A stretch of 64,000 nt of DNA from positions 62,001 through 126,000 of the forward strand of contig NZ_CP020038.1 in the NCBI RefSeq assembly GCF_002157225.2. Reading direction: 5' to 3'. The stretch is from Agarilytica rhodophyticola. GTDB lineage: Bacteria; Pseudomonadota; Gammaproteobacteria; Pseudomonadales; Cellvibrionaceae. Below are positions 17,347 through 26,018 of the stretch, in pieces. Made by a program: the position numbers and the translations under genes. The notes under the pieces were generated by a model. That model was not told the origin of the DNA, made no database searches, and saw nothing but the letters and a program-made list of their open reading frames with translations. Numbering within the stretch: the first letter of the stretch is position 1; each line of letters starts with the position of its first letter.

Positions 17347-19998
17347 ATGATTCAACGATATAATAGTCAAATAGTCTCAGGCCCAGGAACTCCTCAAAAT
17401 TTTGAGCCTGTTCGACGTGTCAGAGAAGATAGCCAAACGGATGAACAGTTAAACTTCCATGCCTTACGCAATGCAGGTATAGATATCAGAAGTTATCCTA
17501 GAGAATTTATCGAATCGGAAGAGTTAACTGAAATATTAAGCAGTAAAAACTTACTTGTATTAGATGCCGATGATAAGGTTAATACAACGAGATTAAAGAA
17601 ACTACTCAATGAATTAGCTGTCAAGTATAGCCATCAGCAACCATTAATTGCTGACACAAATTTTGACTATAAAACAGATGTAGTCGATATTTTAAAAAAA
17701 ATACATAGTGTTCTTGAAGATAAAGTCAAGTTAAGTGCTACAGCTGAACTTAATAACCTTATCGTCGATATCGATATAAGTAGCAAAAATCAGTCGCGAA
17801 TAGATGAAAAAACAGTTTTACAGTTGCAGTCACATTTGTCGGCCATCACTTCAGAGATAAAGCAAAGGGAAGATAAAGAACGGCTAAGAGAGCTTAGTGA
17901 AACATTAACTTTGCTATCCCAGCGTTTAGCTTCGCCGATCCTTGCTGAAAAAAAACAAAACCTAATCGATAGTATCACCTCTCATTTAAAAAATATCGAC
18001 AAACCTGGCGGTAGTATAAACACTGAAGGAAGCATGGGGTTTCTTTTACCTCAAGCTATTATGGGATTATTTTTCTCATCAACAGCTTCTCATACTCAGT
18101 CGTTAAAGATGAATGATAGTCGTGAATTGTGGGATAGCAGCCAATACTCTATCGATATTTCAACAAATGCAGGCCTGCTAAAAACTGCTGAAGGACGGGC
18201 CGGTATTGGTGTCTCCCGAGAAAGCGCAGATGTTTATGAAAGTGTCGAAGACTTTTTAGATAAAAACATAGAGAGTTTTTTAAAGAAGCCCTTTTTTTCT
18301 CAATTAAGTAGTGAAGTGAGAAATGATGTTAAAAAGCTGATAGATCTTACAAAACAGGAAAATAAAATTATAGATCAACATGATCGATTAGAAGGAAAAC
18401 TTACGCGTTTGGGAGTGTTGAGTGAGGGCGGTAAAATAGGGCTTGAAATTAAAGAGAGAAAACAAACTCATACAAGGCGAAGCCATAATTTAGAAGGGCA
18501 TTTAGGTGTTTGGGCTTCTGGCTTACAAGAAAAAGTTTTTGCAGAAGCTCGTGTACAAATGCAAGGAAAGCTATATGAAGAACTCAATAGGAGTAAAATT
18601 ATTACACAACTTGACACAAACCCCGAATACTTATCTCAAATGCAAACAAAGCATGGAATAGATAAGCTGGAAAATTTAACTGAGCAGTTACATCAAATTA
18701 ATAGCATTCGAGATATTGAAGCACTACCTGAAACTCGGCATCAGTTAAAAAAATCGATATTGAATAATTTTTCAGAATTTCAGCAAACCCTAAGATCAAT
18801 GAGATTACAAGCAAATATTACACAAGGTCAGGGAAATTGGTTAGAGAATTTTATTTCACATATTACGGGTAAGAAGGATAGCTCTTCATCCGATATGGGA
18901 GACACAATTAGAAAACTAGATCCCAAAGCGCTGGGTACTAATTTAGAAGCTTTGGCTGTGCGCCATGTCACTCTCACTAAGGCCTATCAACAAACCATGA
19001 TCAGTGAGATAACCCAACCGAGACAAGGAAGTGAACAGTGGCAGCAGGAAAAACTATTTGCCGAGGCGTTAGGAGCCATGCATACATCGTTTGAGAGACC
19101 TAATATTAATCTAAATCAACATAACCAAGGTGTTCTAAGTACTGTTGCCAAAGTGACTATTCCACAAGTACAAACACAAGGCCAAATTGATTTGTCTTCT
19201 ATTTTTGGGCCCGGAGCAAAAGTAAGTGCCAGTCATACATACTTTAATCATCCTAACCCAATAAAAGCTGGCAGGTCTGTTAACTATCGTTTTGAAGGGC
19301 TGGTATCGGTAAATCCTGAAAATCTCTCCCTAACATTATCGATGTTAGCAAATAGAGTACCTCAAGATGTGCTCTCTCAGATTAAAGATGTTTTTATTCA
19401 GTACCAATCCCATAACTTCGAGAAATCAATAAGTACGGATATACTTTTTACTAACGGCAAGCTCAGTTATATTAGGCCAATTGATAACGCCTCATTGGGT
19501 GTAAGGCTTGGCTTGGGTGATGCAGTTAATATTGGTCTCCAGCAAAGTCATTCTGCACCTCGTATGGAACGTATAGGAGATGATTCTTATAATTATCCAC
19601 TATTGCAATTCGATGCTTTTAAGAATTATGGAGAGATAGAAAGCAATTCGCCAGATGGGAATGACTGGATCAAATTTTGTTCAAGTCACCCAGAGGAATT
19701 CTCCACATTGTTTAGAAAACAGATCGATGTTAACAGCTATCCTGCTGGAGAGATAAAGTCGATGCTAGAAGATAATCGAGAGTACTATAGCCCAGAAGAG
19801 ACAGAAGCGATGGAAAGCGCCATAACAGCCTTCACACATAGTTGCGAACGTTTTTCTGCTCACGTGATTGCCAACGAAGATCTCCCCTCACACCCAGCTT
19901 TTAAAAGAGCACTTCACAACCTAAAGGATGTCTTTGAAATTTACCATGGCAATGTCGCTAGTAAGATGAATCAAGATGGCCAACAACTTCAAACCTAA
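17347..19998 (+). CDS. Unrecognised 883-residue protein, effector-like
   Basis: No family is recognised. The first 220 residues are hydrophilic and helical with heptad-like stretches (residues about 150-200). About 225-300 holds a hydrophobic patch (GFLLPQAIMGLFFSSTA) and beta-type sequence. About 300-530 is helical again. About 600-760 is rich in alternating beta pattern (KVTIPQVQTQGQIDLSS, RSVNYRFEGLVSV, SLGVRLGLGDAVNIGLQ). The C-terminus is helical and acidic. There is no signal peptide. It begins 268 bp from the start of the ankyrin gene on the other strand, so the two share a control region. AT-rich composition and size suggest a secreted effector or large toxin, unproven. Confidence 0.7.
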   Translation: MIQRYNSQIVSGPGTPQNFEPVRRVREDSQTDEQLNFHALRNAGIDIRSYPREFIESEELTEILSSKNLLVLDADDKVNTTRLKKLLNELAVKYSHQQPLIADTNFDYKTDVVDILKKIHSVLEDKVKLSATAELNNLIVDIDISSKNQSRIDEKTVLQLQSHLSAITSEIKQREDKERLRELSETLTLLSQRLASPILAEKKQNLIDSITSHLKNIDKPGGSINTEGSMGFLLPQAIMGLFFSSTASHTQSLKMNDSRELWDSSQYSIDISTNAGLLKTAEGRAGIGVSRESADVYESVEDFLDKNIESFLKKPFFSQLSSEVRNDVKKLIDLTKQENKIIDQHDRLEGKLTRLGVLSEGGKIGLEIKERKQTHTRRSHNLEGHLGVWASGLQEKVFAEARVQMQGKLYEELNRSKIITQLDTNPEYLSQMQTKHGIDKLENLTEQLHQINSIRDIEALPETRHQLKKSILNNFSEFQQTLRSMRLQANITQGQGNWLENFISHITGKKDSSSSDMGDTIRKLDPKALGTNLEALAVRHVTLTKAYQQTMISEITQPRQGSEQWQQEKLFAEALGAMHTSFERPNINLNQHNQGVLSTVAKVTIPQVQTQGQIDLSSIFGPGAKVSASHTYFNHPNPIKAGRSVNYRFEGLVSVNPENLSLTLSMLANRVPQDVLSQIKDVFIQYQSHNFEKSISTDILFTNGKLSYIRPIDNASLGVRLGLGDAVNIGLQQSHSAPRMERIGDDSYNYPLLQFDAFKNYGEIESNSPDGNDWIKFCSSHPEEFSTLFRKQIDVNSYPAGEIKSMLEDNREYYSPEETEAMESAITAFTHSCERFSAHVIANEDLPSHPAFKRALHNLKDVFEIYHGNVASKMNQDGQQLQT

Positions 19999-20003
19999 GG
20001 GTG

Positions 20004-20885
20004 TTATCGACCTCGTGCTATCGCTTTTGAAAGCGGTTCAAATTGATCTGGCGAGTTGTTGGCAAACCTAAGAGTAATACGCATTGTTTTCGCATTAGGG
20101 TTGGGGTCACTCGCCTGTAGGCTGTGAACATAGACATTAAAATTGCCGATTGATTCGTCGGCACTGTTGGCAATGTCAGCTGCAGCTGTATCAAAAATAT
20201 GAGGCATTTCTTCTTTTGATGTCCTTTGTATAAGGCCGTTAACGCCAGTGAGTGATAACTCACGTATCTTGCATTTTATTGAGTAGCTTTCAAAGTTAAG
20301 CTGAGCAGTACCATCAAAATTGCCGCTCTTATCGCTGGGTTTGCTCGCTTTGGGTTTGGCGGTGGCAGCCGGTAGGCCAAAACCTGCAGCACTCTTCACT
20401 TCGCGTTTTTTTTGTGTCTTTGCTTTAGCGGCTGCTCCACTTCCTCCAGTTAAGGCACCGAGTGACCCGCCACTATCGTGCGGATTAGAGGGCGGTTTCT
20501 TCATTACGCCGATGCGGGTTAGCTGTTTGACAATCCGCTTTTGTACCTCGTCTGGTGTAAATGGTTTTGCCAAAAAGTCATTGGCACCTGCTTTAACAGC
20601 AGCCTCTACTGATTTACGGTCACCGCCATCAGCCATTACGATGAAGGGGGTCTTGGCAAAGTTTTCTTGGCTGCGCACCCATGCTAAAAACTCGTCACCG
20701 GACATTTCAGGCATATCCCAACTGGAAATGATTAGCGTCATTTTATTGCCGTGCATTAAAGGCATGGCACGCTTGCCGTTGACAGCGTCGAACACTTCTA
20801 CGTTCTTAAGAAATTGTCGTAAAACTCGCTTCAAAGAATCTCGTACAAAAGCCGCTTCATCTACCACTAAAACGCGTATTTTCAT
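20004..20885 (-). CDS. Response regulator with degenerate receiver and PilZ-like C-terminal domain
   Basis: The 293-residue protein has a CheY-like receiver (1-125), a Gly/Ala/Lys-rich linker (about 130-185), and a C-terminal beta domain (about 190-293; CKIRELSLTGVNGLIQR, NFNVYVHSLQAS) resembling PilZ-type domains. In the receiver, the residue at the phospho-acceptor position is Ser55 (IISSWDMPEMSG) where Asp is expected; the acidic pocket (Asp9, Glu10) and the Lys switch (LAKPF) are present. Signalling is therefore likely phosphorylation-independent, or uses the nearby Asp57. It is convergent with the 883-residue gene, 5 bases away. Confidence 0.8.
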   Translation of the reverse strand: MKIRVLVVDEAAFVRDSLKRVLRQFLKNVEVFDAVNGKRAMPLMHGNKMTLIISSWDMPEMSGDEFLAWVRSQENFAKTPFIVMADGGDRKSVEAAVKAGANDFLAKPFTPDEVQKRIVKQLTRIGVMKKPPSNPHDSGGSLGALTGGSGAAAKAKTQKKREVKSAAGFGLPAATAKPKASKPSDKSGNFDGTAQLNFESYSIKCKIRELSLTGVNGLIQRTSKEEMPHIFDTAAADIANSADESIGNFNVYVHSLQASDPNPNAKTMRITLRFANNSPDQFEPLSKAIARGR

Positions 20886-20936
20886 AAGTTATCTACCAAC
20901 ATCTTGCATTAATACTGGCAGATAACGGGATTCGAG

Positions 20937-21707
20937 TTATTGTTTACGAGTGAATACCCATTCGCTGGAAGACGATAGCTCTTCGCTATAACTATAGCCT
21001 TCCCAATCGAAACCTTTAATCTGCGCAACATCGGTGATCTTGTTCTTAATAATATAGGCGCTCATTAGCCCGCGTGCTTTTTTTGCGAAGAAACTAATGA
21101 TTTTATACTTGTCATTTTTCCAGTCTCTAAATACTGGTGTGATGATTTCAGCGTTGAGAGCTGCGTTATTAACGGACTTGAAATATTCGTTGGAAGCTAA
21201 GTTAACAAGCTGATTTTGCTTAAGTTTTTTCAACTGCTTATTCAGTTGTTCTGTGATCAGATCCCCCCAGAATTGATAGAGATCCTTACCTCGATTATTT
21301 TCAAAACGTGTACCCATTTCCAGACGGTAAGGCTGCATCAAGTCAAGAGGTTTTAGTAAGCCGTAAAGCCCTGAGAGGATGCGCAAATGATCTTGTGCAA
21401 AGCTGATGTCCTCTTCGGAAAAATCATAGGCATCTAAGCCAACATAAACGTCTCCTTTGAAAGCAAACAGTGCTTGCCTTGCATTTGCCATACTAAAGGG
21501 AAGCTGCCACTGCTGATTGCGATCGAAATTAAGTTGTCCTAGTTTATCGCTTATGCCCATTAGTGCCGATAGCTCGTGGGGAGCAAGGGGCTTCAGCTGT
21601 TCTATAAGCTCTTGCGCGTCGGCAAGTAACGCAGCTTTGGTATGTTTCCTGGTCGGTAAGGCGGATTCATAATCGAGATTTTTGGCTGGGGATAGAACAA
21701 TGAGCAT
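20937..21707 (-). CDS. yaaA: Peroxide stress protein YaaA (DUF328)
   Basis: The 256-residue protein matches YaaA from end to end: [19 protein letters not shown] at the start, [21 protein letters not shown] in the middle, [11 protein letters not shown], and [17 protein letters not shown]. YaaA limits iron-driven oxidative damage in E. coli by lowering free iron, and has a DNA-binding-like fold. Length is normal (about 257). It is divergent from the DesK-type kinase at 21864. Confidence 0.95.
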   Translation of the reverse strand: MLIVLSPAKNLDYESALPTRKHTKAALLADAQELIEQLKPLAPHELSALMGISDKLGQLNFDRNQQWQLPFSMANARQALFAFKGDVYVGLDAYDFSEEDISFAQDHLRILSGLYGLLKPLDLMQPYRLEMGTRFENNRGKDLYQFWGDLITEQLNKQLKKLKQNQLVNLASNEYFKSVNNAALNAEIITPVFRDWKNDKYKIISFFAKKARGLMSAYIIKNKITDVAQIKGFDWEGYSYSEELSSSSEWVFTRKQ

Positions 21708-21863
21708 ATTGAATAATCGCTGTAGGTAAAAATATGGATAATATAGCGTGTTTGGACAATATTTTCAGAGACATTTCTTGCTTAATTCATGACATTTGTC
21801 AGCTGTTAAGGCCGTCCTCATCGAATATTATTCAAGATCCTAGAGTGAACTAAAGGGTGCTAT

Positions 21864-23021
21864 ATGATTGAAATTGGTGGTTTCGGTTCTAGCTCGGCTG
21901 GAAGGCGTTCCCAATCGCTTCACCTTGATGAAAGCTCTAAGGATAGCTATATAGATAAAATGCATGCAAAGGAGATTAGCTGGCTTTGCTTATTCCCGCT
22001 AATTTTCTCGTTATTTTATTTTATTCCTCTGCTATTTACCCCATATTCTCCTTATAACTACATTCTTGTATTTCTTGCTTATCCTCTGTTTGTTGTTTTG
22101 TATCTGCGCTGCCGACTGCAACACGAGTATGCCTTGGGATACATCTTTGCGATTTCCCTGCTGGCAATGGCAGTGTCGGTTATCCACGATGGCGCCTACA
22201 CTTTTACATGGTATGCCGCTTACTGCGCAGGTTATTTGTTTACTGTTAAGCGCAGCTTGGTAATTATGCTCTACTTAGGCGGCAGCTTGTGGGCCTGTGC
22301 CCTGCTCTCCGATGTACCTATAGAGTATTTTTTAGCCTATAGAATTTTGCCTTTTGTTGGTCTCTACGTTTACGGGCATGTGAACCAGAAAATCCTCCGG
22401 CAAGAACGTATAAAGAGTGAAAAAAATCGCCAGATCAAACAGCTTGCTGCAATTGCCGAGCGAGAGCGCCTCGCTCGGGATATGCACGATATTCTCGGTC
22501 ACAATCTTACAGCCATTAACTTAAAGGCGCAGTTGGCAGCAAAGTCGGGGCGTGTTGGCGATATTGATAAAGCATTGAAAGAAATAGAGGATGTGGCAAA
22601 GCTGGCCAGTAGTGCCCTTGGGGATATTCGAGAGGCGATCTCCCAATACAAACGCATGGGGTTTTATGAGCAACTAAGCTCTTTAGTTCAGCTACTGCAC
22701 GATGCAGGTTTTAGTGTGCAACGCGAACTTATCAATATTAAATTGGATGCTCGGCAGGAATCCGGACTAATGCTAATTATTACCGAAGCTATTACCAATA
22801 TACTGCGACATAGTGATGGCAATAAAGTAGCTATCTCGTTAAGTCCCCTCTCCTCAAATTCTAATGAACCGCAGTATAAGTTGAGTATTAAAGACAATGG
22901 TTCTGAGAGCGTATTTAGACCCGGTAATGGCATTACTGGCATTTATGACCGGGCGCAAGAAATTGGAGCTGATATCAATATCCAGCGGGCAAATGGATTC
23001 GGCATAGACGTAATATTTTGA
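21864..23021 (+). CDS. DesK-type membrane sensor histidine kinase
   Basis: The 385-residue kinase has an N-terminal membrane domain of about five or six helices (residues 38-172), a linker coiled coil, the HisKA_3 phospho-acceptor His208 in ARDMHDILGHNLTAI, and a HATPase with N box (TEAITNILRHSDG) and G boxes (DNG, GNGITGIYDRAQEIGA). This class works with NarL-type response regulators, and in DesK the membrane domain senses lipid order. The stop TGA overlaps the ATG of the regulator by one base. No nearby desaturase gene is seen, so the signal is unknown. Confidence 0.9.
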   Translation: MIEIGGFGSSSAGRRSQSLHLDESSKDSYIDKMHAKEISWLCLFPLIFSLFYFIPLLFTPYSPYNYILVFLAYPLFVVLYLRCRLQHEYALGYIFAISLLAMAVSVIHDGAYTFTWYAAYCAGYLFTVKRSLVIMLYLGGSLWACALLSDVPIEYFLAYRILPFVGLYVYGHVNQKILRQERIKSEKNRQIKQLAAIAERERLARDMHDILGHNLTAINLKAQLAAKSGRVGDIDKALKEIEDVAKLASSALGDIREAISQYKRMGFYEQLSSLVQLLHDAGFSVQRELINIKLDARQESGLMLIITEAITNILRHSDGNKVAISLSPLSSNSNEPQYKLSIKDNGSESVFRPGNGITGIYDRAQEIGADINIQRANGFGIDVIF

Positions 23022-23620
23022 TGAAAATTCTACTTGTTGAAGATCAAGCGATGGTTCGTGGTGCCCTTAAAGCACTGCTGGCACTAGAAAAAGACATTGA
23101 GGTTGTCGCCGATTGTGAAAACGGTGTTCAAGCATTAAAGCTAATACCACAGCTTACAGTTGATATCGTGCTAACGGATATCGAAATGCCTGAAATGAAT
23201 GGTATCGAGCTGTGTGAAAAGTTATCCACAGCATACCCCCATATTAAAAAGGTTATTGTCACAACCTTTGGCAAGGCAGGCTATATTAAACGCTCGATGG
23301 CTGCAGGCGTGTTAGGGTTTTTGCTAAAAGATGCTCCAAGTGAGCAGTTAGCCAGCGCGCTGAGAAAAGTAATGATGGGCAAGAAGGTGATCGATGCTGA
23401 ACTTGCAGTATCCGCCTTAGGAGATCAAGATCCACTTTCAGACAAAGAACGAAAAGCGTTGAAATTGGCGTCAAATGGTAAGAAAACTCAAGAAATTGCA
23501 GCAATATTGTTTTTGTCTGAAGGCACAGTGCGCAATTATTTATCTGAAGCGATTGCCAAACTTAATGCCACCAACAGGATAGATGCCGCTCGCATCGCAG
23601 CGCAGAAAGGTTGGCTGTAA
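23021..23620 (+). CDS. NarL/FixJ-family response regulator
   Basis: The 199-residue protein is a receiver with phospho-acceptor Asp53 (VLTDIEMPEMNG) and Lys in LLKDAPS, followed by a LuxR/NarL helix-turn-helix (about 135-195: LSDKERKALKLASNGKKTQEIAAILFLSEGTVRNYLSEA). It pairs with the DesK-type kinase through a one-base overlap. The ATG at 23021 is used; the frame also contains a TTG one codon earlier inside the kinase stop. Target genes are not visible in the adjacent sequence. Confidence 0.93.
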   Translation: MKILLVEDQAMVRGALKALLALEKDIEVVADCENGVQALKLIPQLTVDIVLTDIEMPEMNGIELCEKLSTAYPHIKKVIVTTFGKAGYIKRSMAAGVLGFLLKDAPSEQLASALRKVMMGKKVIDAELAVSALGDQDPLSDKERKALKLASNGKKTQEIAAILFLSEGTVRNYLSEAIAKLNATNRIDAARIAAQKGWL

Positions 23621-23653
23621 AAGATAAGGCTTAGTTAATAATTACCATCATAA

Positions 23654-23968
23654 CTAAGTTACCAACGGAATACTTTGGCAGCGCCAGCATACCTCAAATG
23701 CTGCGTCGTTATCCTCATTACATTCATGGCAGCGCCATGTCTGCCTACTCTGCTGCTGATTAAATTGGTCAACGATGGGTTTTGCTCTTTGATATTGGCG
23801 CTCGGTCTCCACCCATAATTGTGGCCACAAATCCGTAGGTGCAAGTTCTCCTGCTGCGCCAGATAACATGTGGTTTCTCAATTCAACGCTAATGCCTTTA
23901 CTTTCAAGGGCACTTTGAACGAGTCCTACAACAATCGAATTTTGATGCGTGTATATAAGTTTCATCAT
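23654..23968 (-). CDS. DUF2007 protein with C-terminal zinc ribbon/RanBP2-like finger
   Basis: The 104-residue protein starts with a DUF2007 (putative signal transducing) domain: KLIYTHQNSIVVGLVQSALESKGI, then LWVETERQYQRAKPIVDQF. A short finger with the spacing W-x-C-x2-C-x10-C-x2-C (TWRCHECNEDNDAAFEVCWRC) follows, like RanBP2 zinc fingers. DUF2007 resembles PII-like signalling folds; function is unknown. It is a single gene convergent with the DesR-type regulator. Confidence 0.8.
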   Translation of the reverse strand: MMKLIYTHQNSIVVGLVQSALESKGISVELRNHMLSGAAGELAPTDLWPQLWVETERQYQRAKPIVDQFNQQQSRQTWRCHECNEDNDAAFEVCWRCQSIPLVT

Positions 23969-24244
23969 TGATGCCTATAAATGAAAACCTTGCGTTTTTG
24001 ATGGCATAGTCAGCTATAAGTTGCATATGAAAGCGGATGCTTTGGTATTTTTACTAACATATCGATTGATTTTTGATCTTTTAGCTAGCGTTACCACTTT
24101 TCATATAGCCTATTTATTATTTGAGTATAAACAAGCTATGGCAAAAAATACCGGGAAATCAAGTTTGCTTCATGTATTCATGATAGGTTTATGATTTACC
24201 ATAGAGCATATCTCTACATCTTAGTCATTTTAGGAGACAATAAT

Positions 24245-25597
24245 TTGGATGACATAACTCTCGAGGGACTGAAAGCAGCGTATACGGCTTCGCCTTCCCC
24301 GCAGCTAGCGAAAATTATTTTGTTGGCTCTTATCAGCCGAGAAGAATATACAGAGCTGGATATTTATTTGGCTGAAGATGACTTGGGTTTAAGTTATGAC
24401 GAGGCTGTGCAGGGGATGAATGCACTTAACACCTCTGCTACTAGCCAGCTTCTTGTCTCTTTCTTAAGGCATGTTGCGTCCGCTGATGTAGTGCGTTTTA
24501 TAAGGGGTCTAGTTGACGGTGATGAAAAAGAAAAGGCCGCAGAACTTTATCAAGCGATGATAGAAAATACGCCTGACTTTCGCAGTGATGAATTAAGTGC
24601 TTTAACGGGAGTTGCTGAGCAGGCCGATACGCAAGCATCCAATTCTAAAAGCAACACAGACCAAAAGGTTACAAAACTACGCCTGGTCGAAAAAGTAGAT
24701 ATGGCAGATGTCACAGACCTGACACGCTATGTTCAAGCCACGACAACTTTCGCTGACGTAGTTGGATTGGATGAAATTAAGAAACAAATTAACAAAAAAA
24801 TTATTCTTCCTTTTCAGAAACCGTCTTTATTTCAACGTTTTAAAAAACGAATCGGCGGTGGCGTATTATTATATGGGCCTCCTGGCTGCGGTAAGACGCT
24901 ACTTGCCCGAGCCACGGCAGGTGAATGTGGCGCGGCTTTTTTTAATATTGAAATCTCCGATGTATTGGATATGTACATCGGTGAATCAGAACAAAAACTT
25001 CATGCAATTTTTGAAAAAGCTCGAGCCTCTACGCCAAGTGTTTTATTCTTTGACGAACTGGAAGCCTTGGCGGGTAAACGTGAACACACTCGTAATAGCT
25101 CCAGCAGTAACGTCATTAGTCAGTTTTTGACCGAGCTAGATGGCTTTTCGCAAAATAATAGCGGCGTTTTAGTACTAGCCTCTACTAATGTTCCATGGTC
25201 TATTGATCCGGCATTTTTACGTCCGGGCAGGTTTGATCGCATGTTTTTTGTACCTCCACCAGATAAAACTGCACGTGCGTCTATTTTGCAACATCATATG
25301 AAGGAGCGCCCACGCGACAACAGTATTGACTACACGACTTTAGCTGCTAAATGCAGTGGCTACTCCGGGGCAGACCTTGCTAACTTAGTGGAGATGGCCG
25401 CTGACGAGGCAATTGATGAATCCATCGTCGCCGGTTCAGATGTGGATATTCAGTTATCCCACTTTAAAGAAGCATTACAAGATAGCCGAGCTACCACTAC
25501 CGAATGGCTGACTACCGCCCGCAATTATGCGCGTTATGCTAACGATGGTGGGCGTTATGATGATGTGCTCGCATTTTTAAAGAAGCATGGCAAATAA
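24245..25597 (+). CDS. AAA+ ATPase of the Cdc48/spastin-Vps4 type
   Basis: The 450-residue protein has a helical N-terminal region (1-150), a linker, and one AAA module: Walker A GPPGCGKT at about 211-218, Walker B SVLFFDELEA, second region of homology ASTNVPWSIDPAFLRPGRFDR with arginine fingers, and a C-terminal lid (SGYSGADLANLVEMAADEA). No protease domain or membrane anchor is fused, unlike FtsH, so it is an unfoldase or remodeller. The TTG at 24245 is chosen because AGGAG lies eight bases before it; an in-frame ATG at 24191 lacks such a site. It overlaps the next membrane gene by 11 bases, forming a three-gene operon. Confidence 0.88.
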   Translation: MDDITLEGLKAAYTASPSPQLAKIILLALISREEYTELDIYLAEDDLGLSYDEAVQGMNALNTSATSQLLVSFLRHVASADVVRFIRGLVDGDEKEKAAELYQAMIENTPDFRSDELSALTGVAEQADTQASNSKSNTDQKVTKLRLVEKVDMADVTDLTRYVQATTTFADVVGLDEIKKQINKKIILPFQKPSLFQRFKKRIGGGVLLYGPPGCGKTLLARATAGECGAAFFNIEISDVLDMYIGESEQKLHAIFEKARASTPSVLFFDELEALAGKREHTRNSSSSNVISQFLTELDGFSQNNSGVLVLASTNVPWSIDPAFLRPGRFDRMFFVPPPDKTARASILQHHMKERPRDNSIDYTTLAAKCSGYSGADLANLVEMAADEAIDESIVAGSDVDIQLSHFKEALQDSRATTTEWLTTARNYARYANDGGRYDDVLAFLKKHGK

Positions 25598-26018
25598 AAT
25601 GAGCCAGTATCAAATAATCGATGAACCAAAAGTTAAGCCTCAACAACACCTGATTGTAAATCCTATTATAATTTTGTTGGTGGGAATATTGATGCCACTC
25701 GTATGGACACCACCATTTTATGGCCGCGTGTGGATTCCTCTTGTATGGATTGTCATTAATGGCTATTTATTGGGAAGCCCAACTTTTAAAAGTGAGGTTA
25801 TTATCGCCATTTTAGGGGGTATTTTTTGGTTTGCTCTTCCTTACAGTATGGTGTTTATACTGATGACAATCGGTCAACATGAACTTGTTAATGTTGCTGT
25901 GCCCTATCTCCGTATCGCCAATAATGGCATATTCTTTTTAACTCTTTATCTCATCGTGTTTCGGCAATCTATTCCTTATGAGTTATTTTGTTATTTTAAA
26001 GATAAGGGGCAACGCTAA
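25587..26018 (+). CDS. Membrane protein in AAA+/TPR operon, unrecognised
   Basis: The 143-residue protein has four hydrophobic helices (about residues 25-41, 46-62, 68-95 and 105-125) and short polar ends. No family is recognised. The first ATG at 25587 lies inside the end of the AAA+ gene; another ATG four codons later is also possible. Its stop TAA shares a base with the ATG of the TPR gene (TAATG). This double coupling suggests the product works together with the ATPase and the TPR protein at the inner membrane. Confidence 0.8.
   Translation: MANKMSQYQIIDEPKVKPQQHLIVNPIIILLVGILMPLVWTPPFYGRVWIPLVWIVINGYLLGSPTFKSEVIIAILGGIFWFALPYSMVFILMTIGQHELVNVAVPYLRIANNGIFFLTLYLIVFRQSIPYELFCYFKDKGQR

Noticed and set aside
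21864-23620. Reading the DesK/DesR-like pair as a fatty-acid desaturase regulator
   Set aside because: Family similarity is at domain level only and no desaturase gene is nearby.
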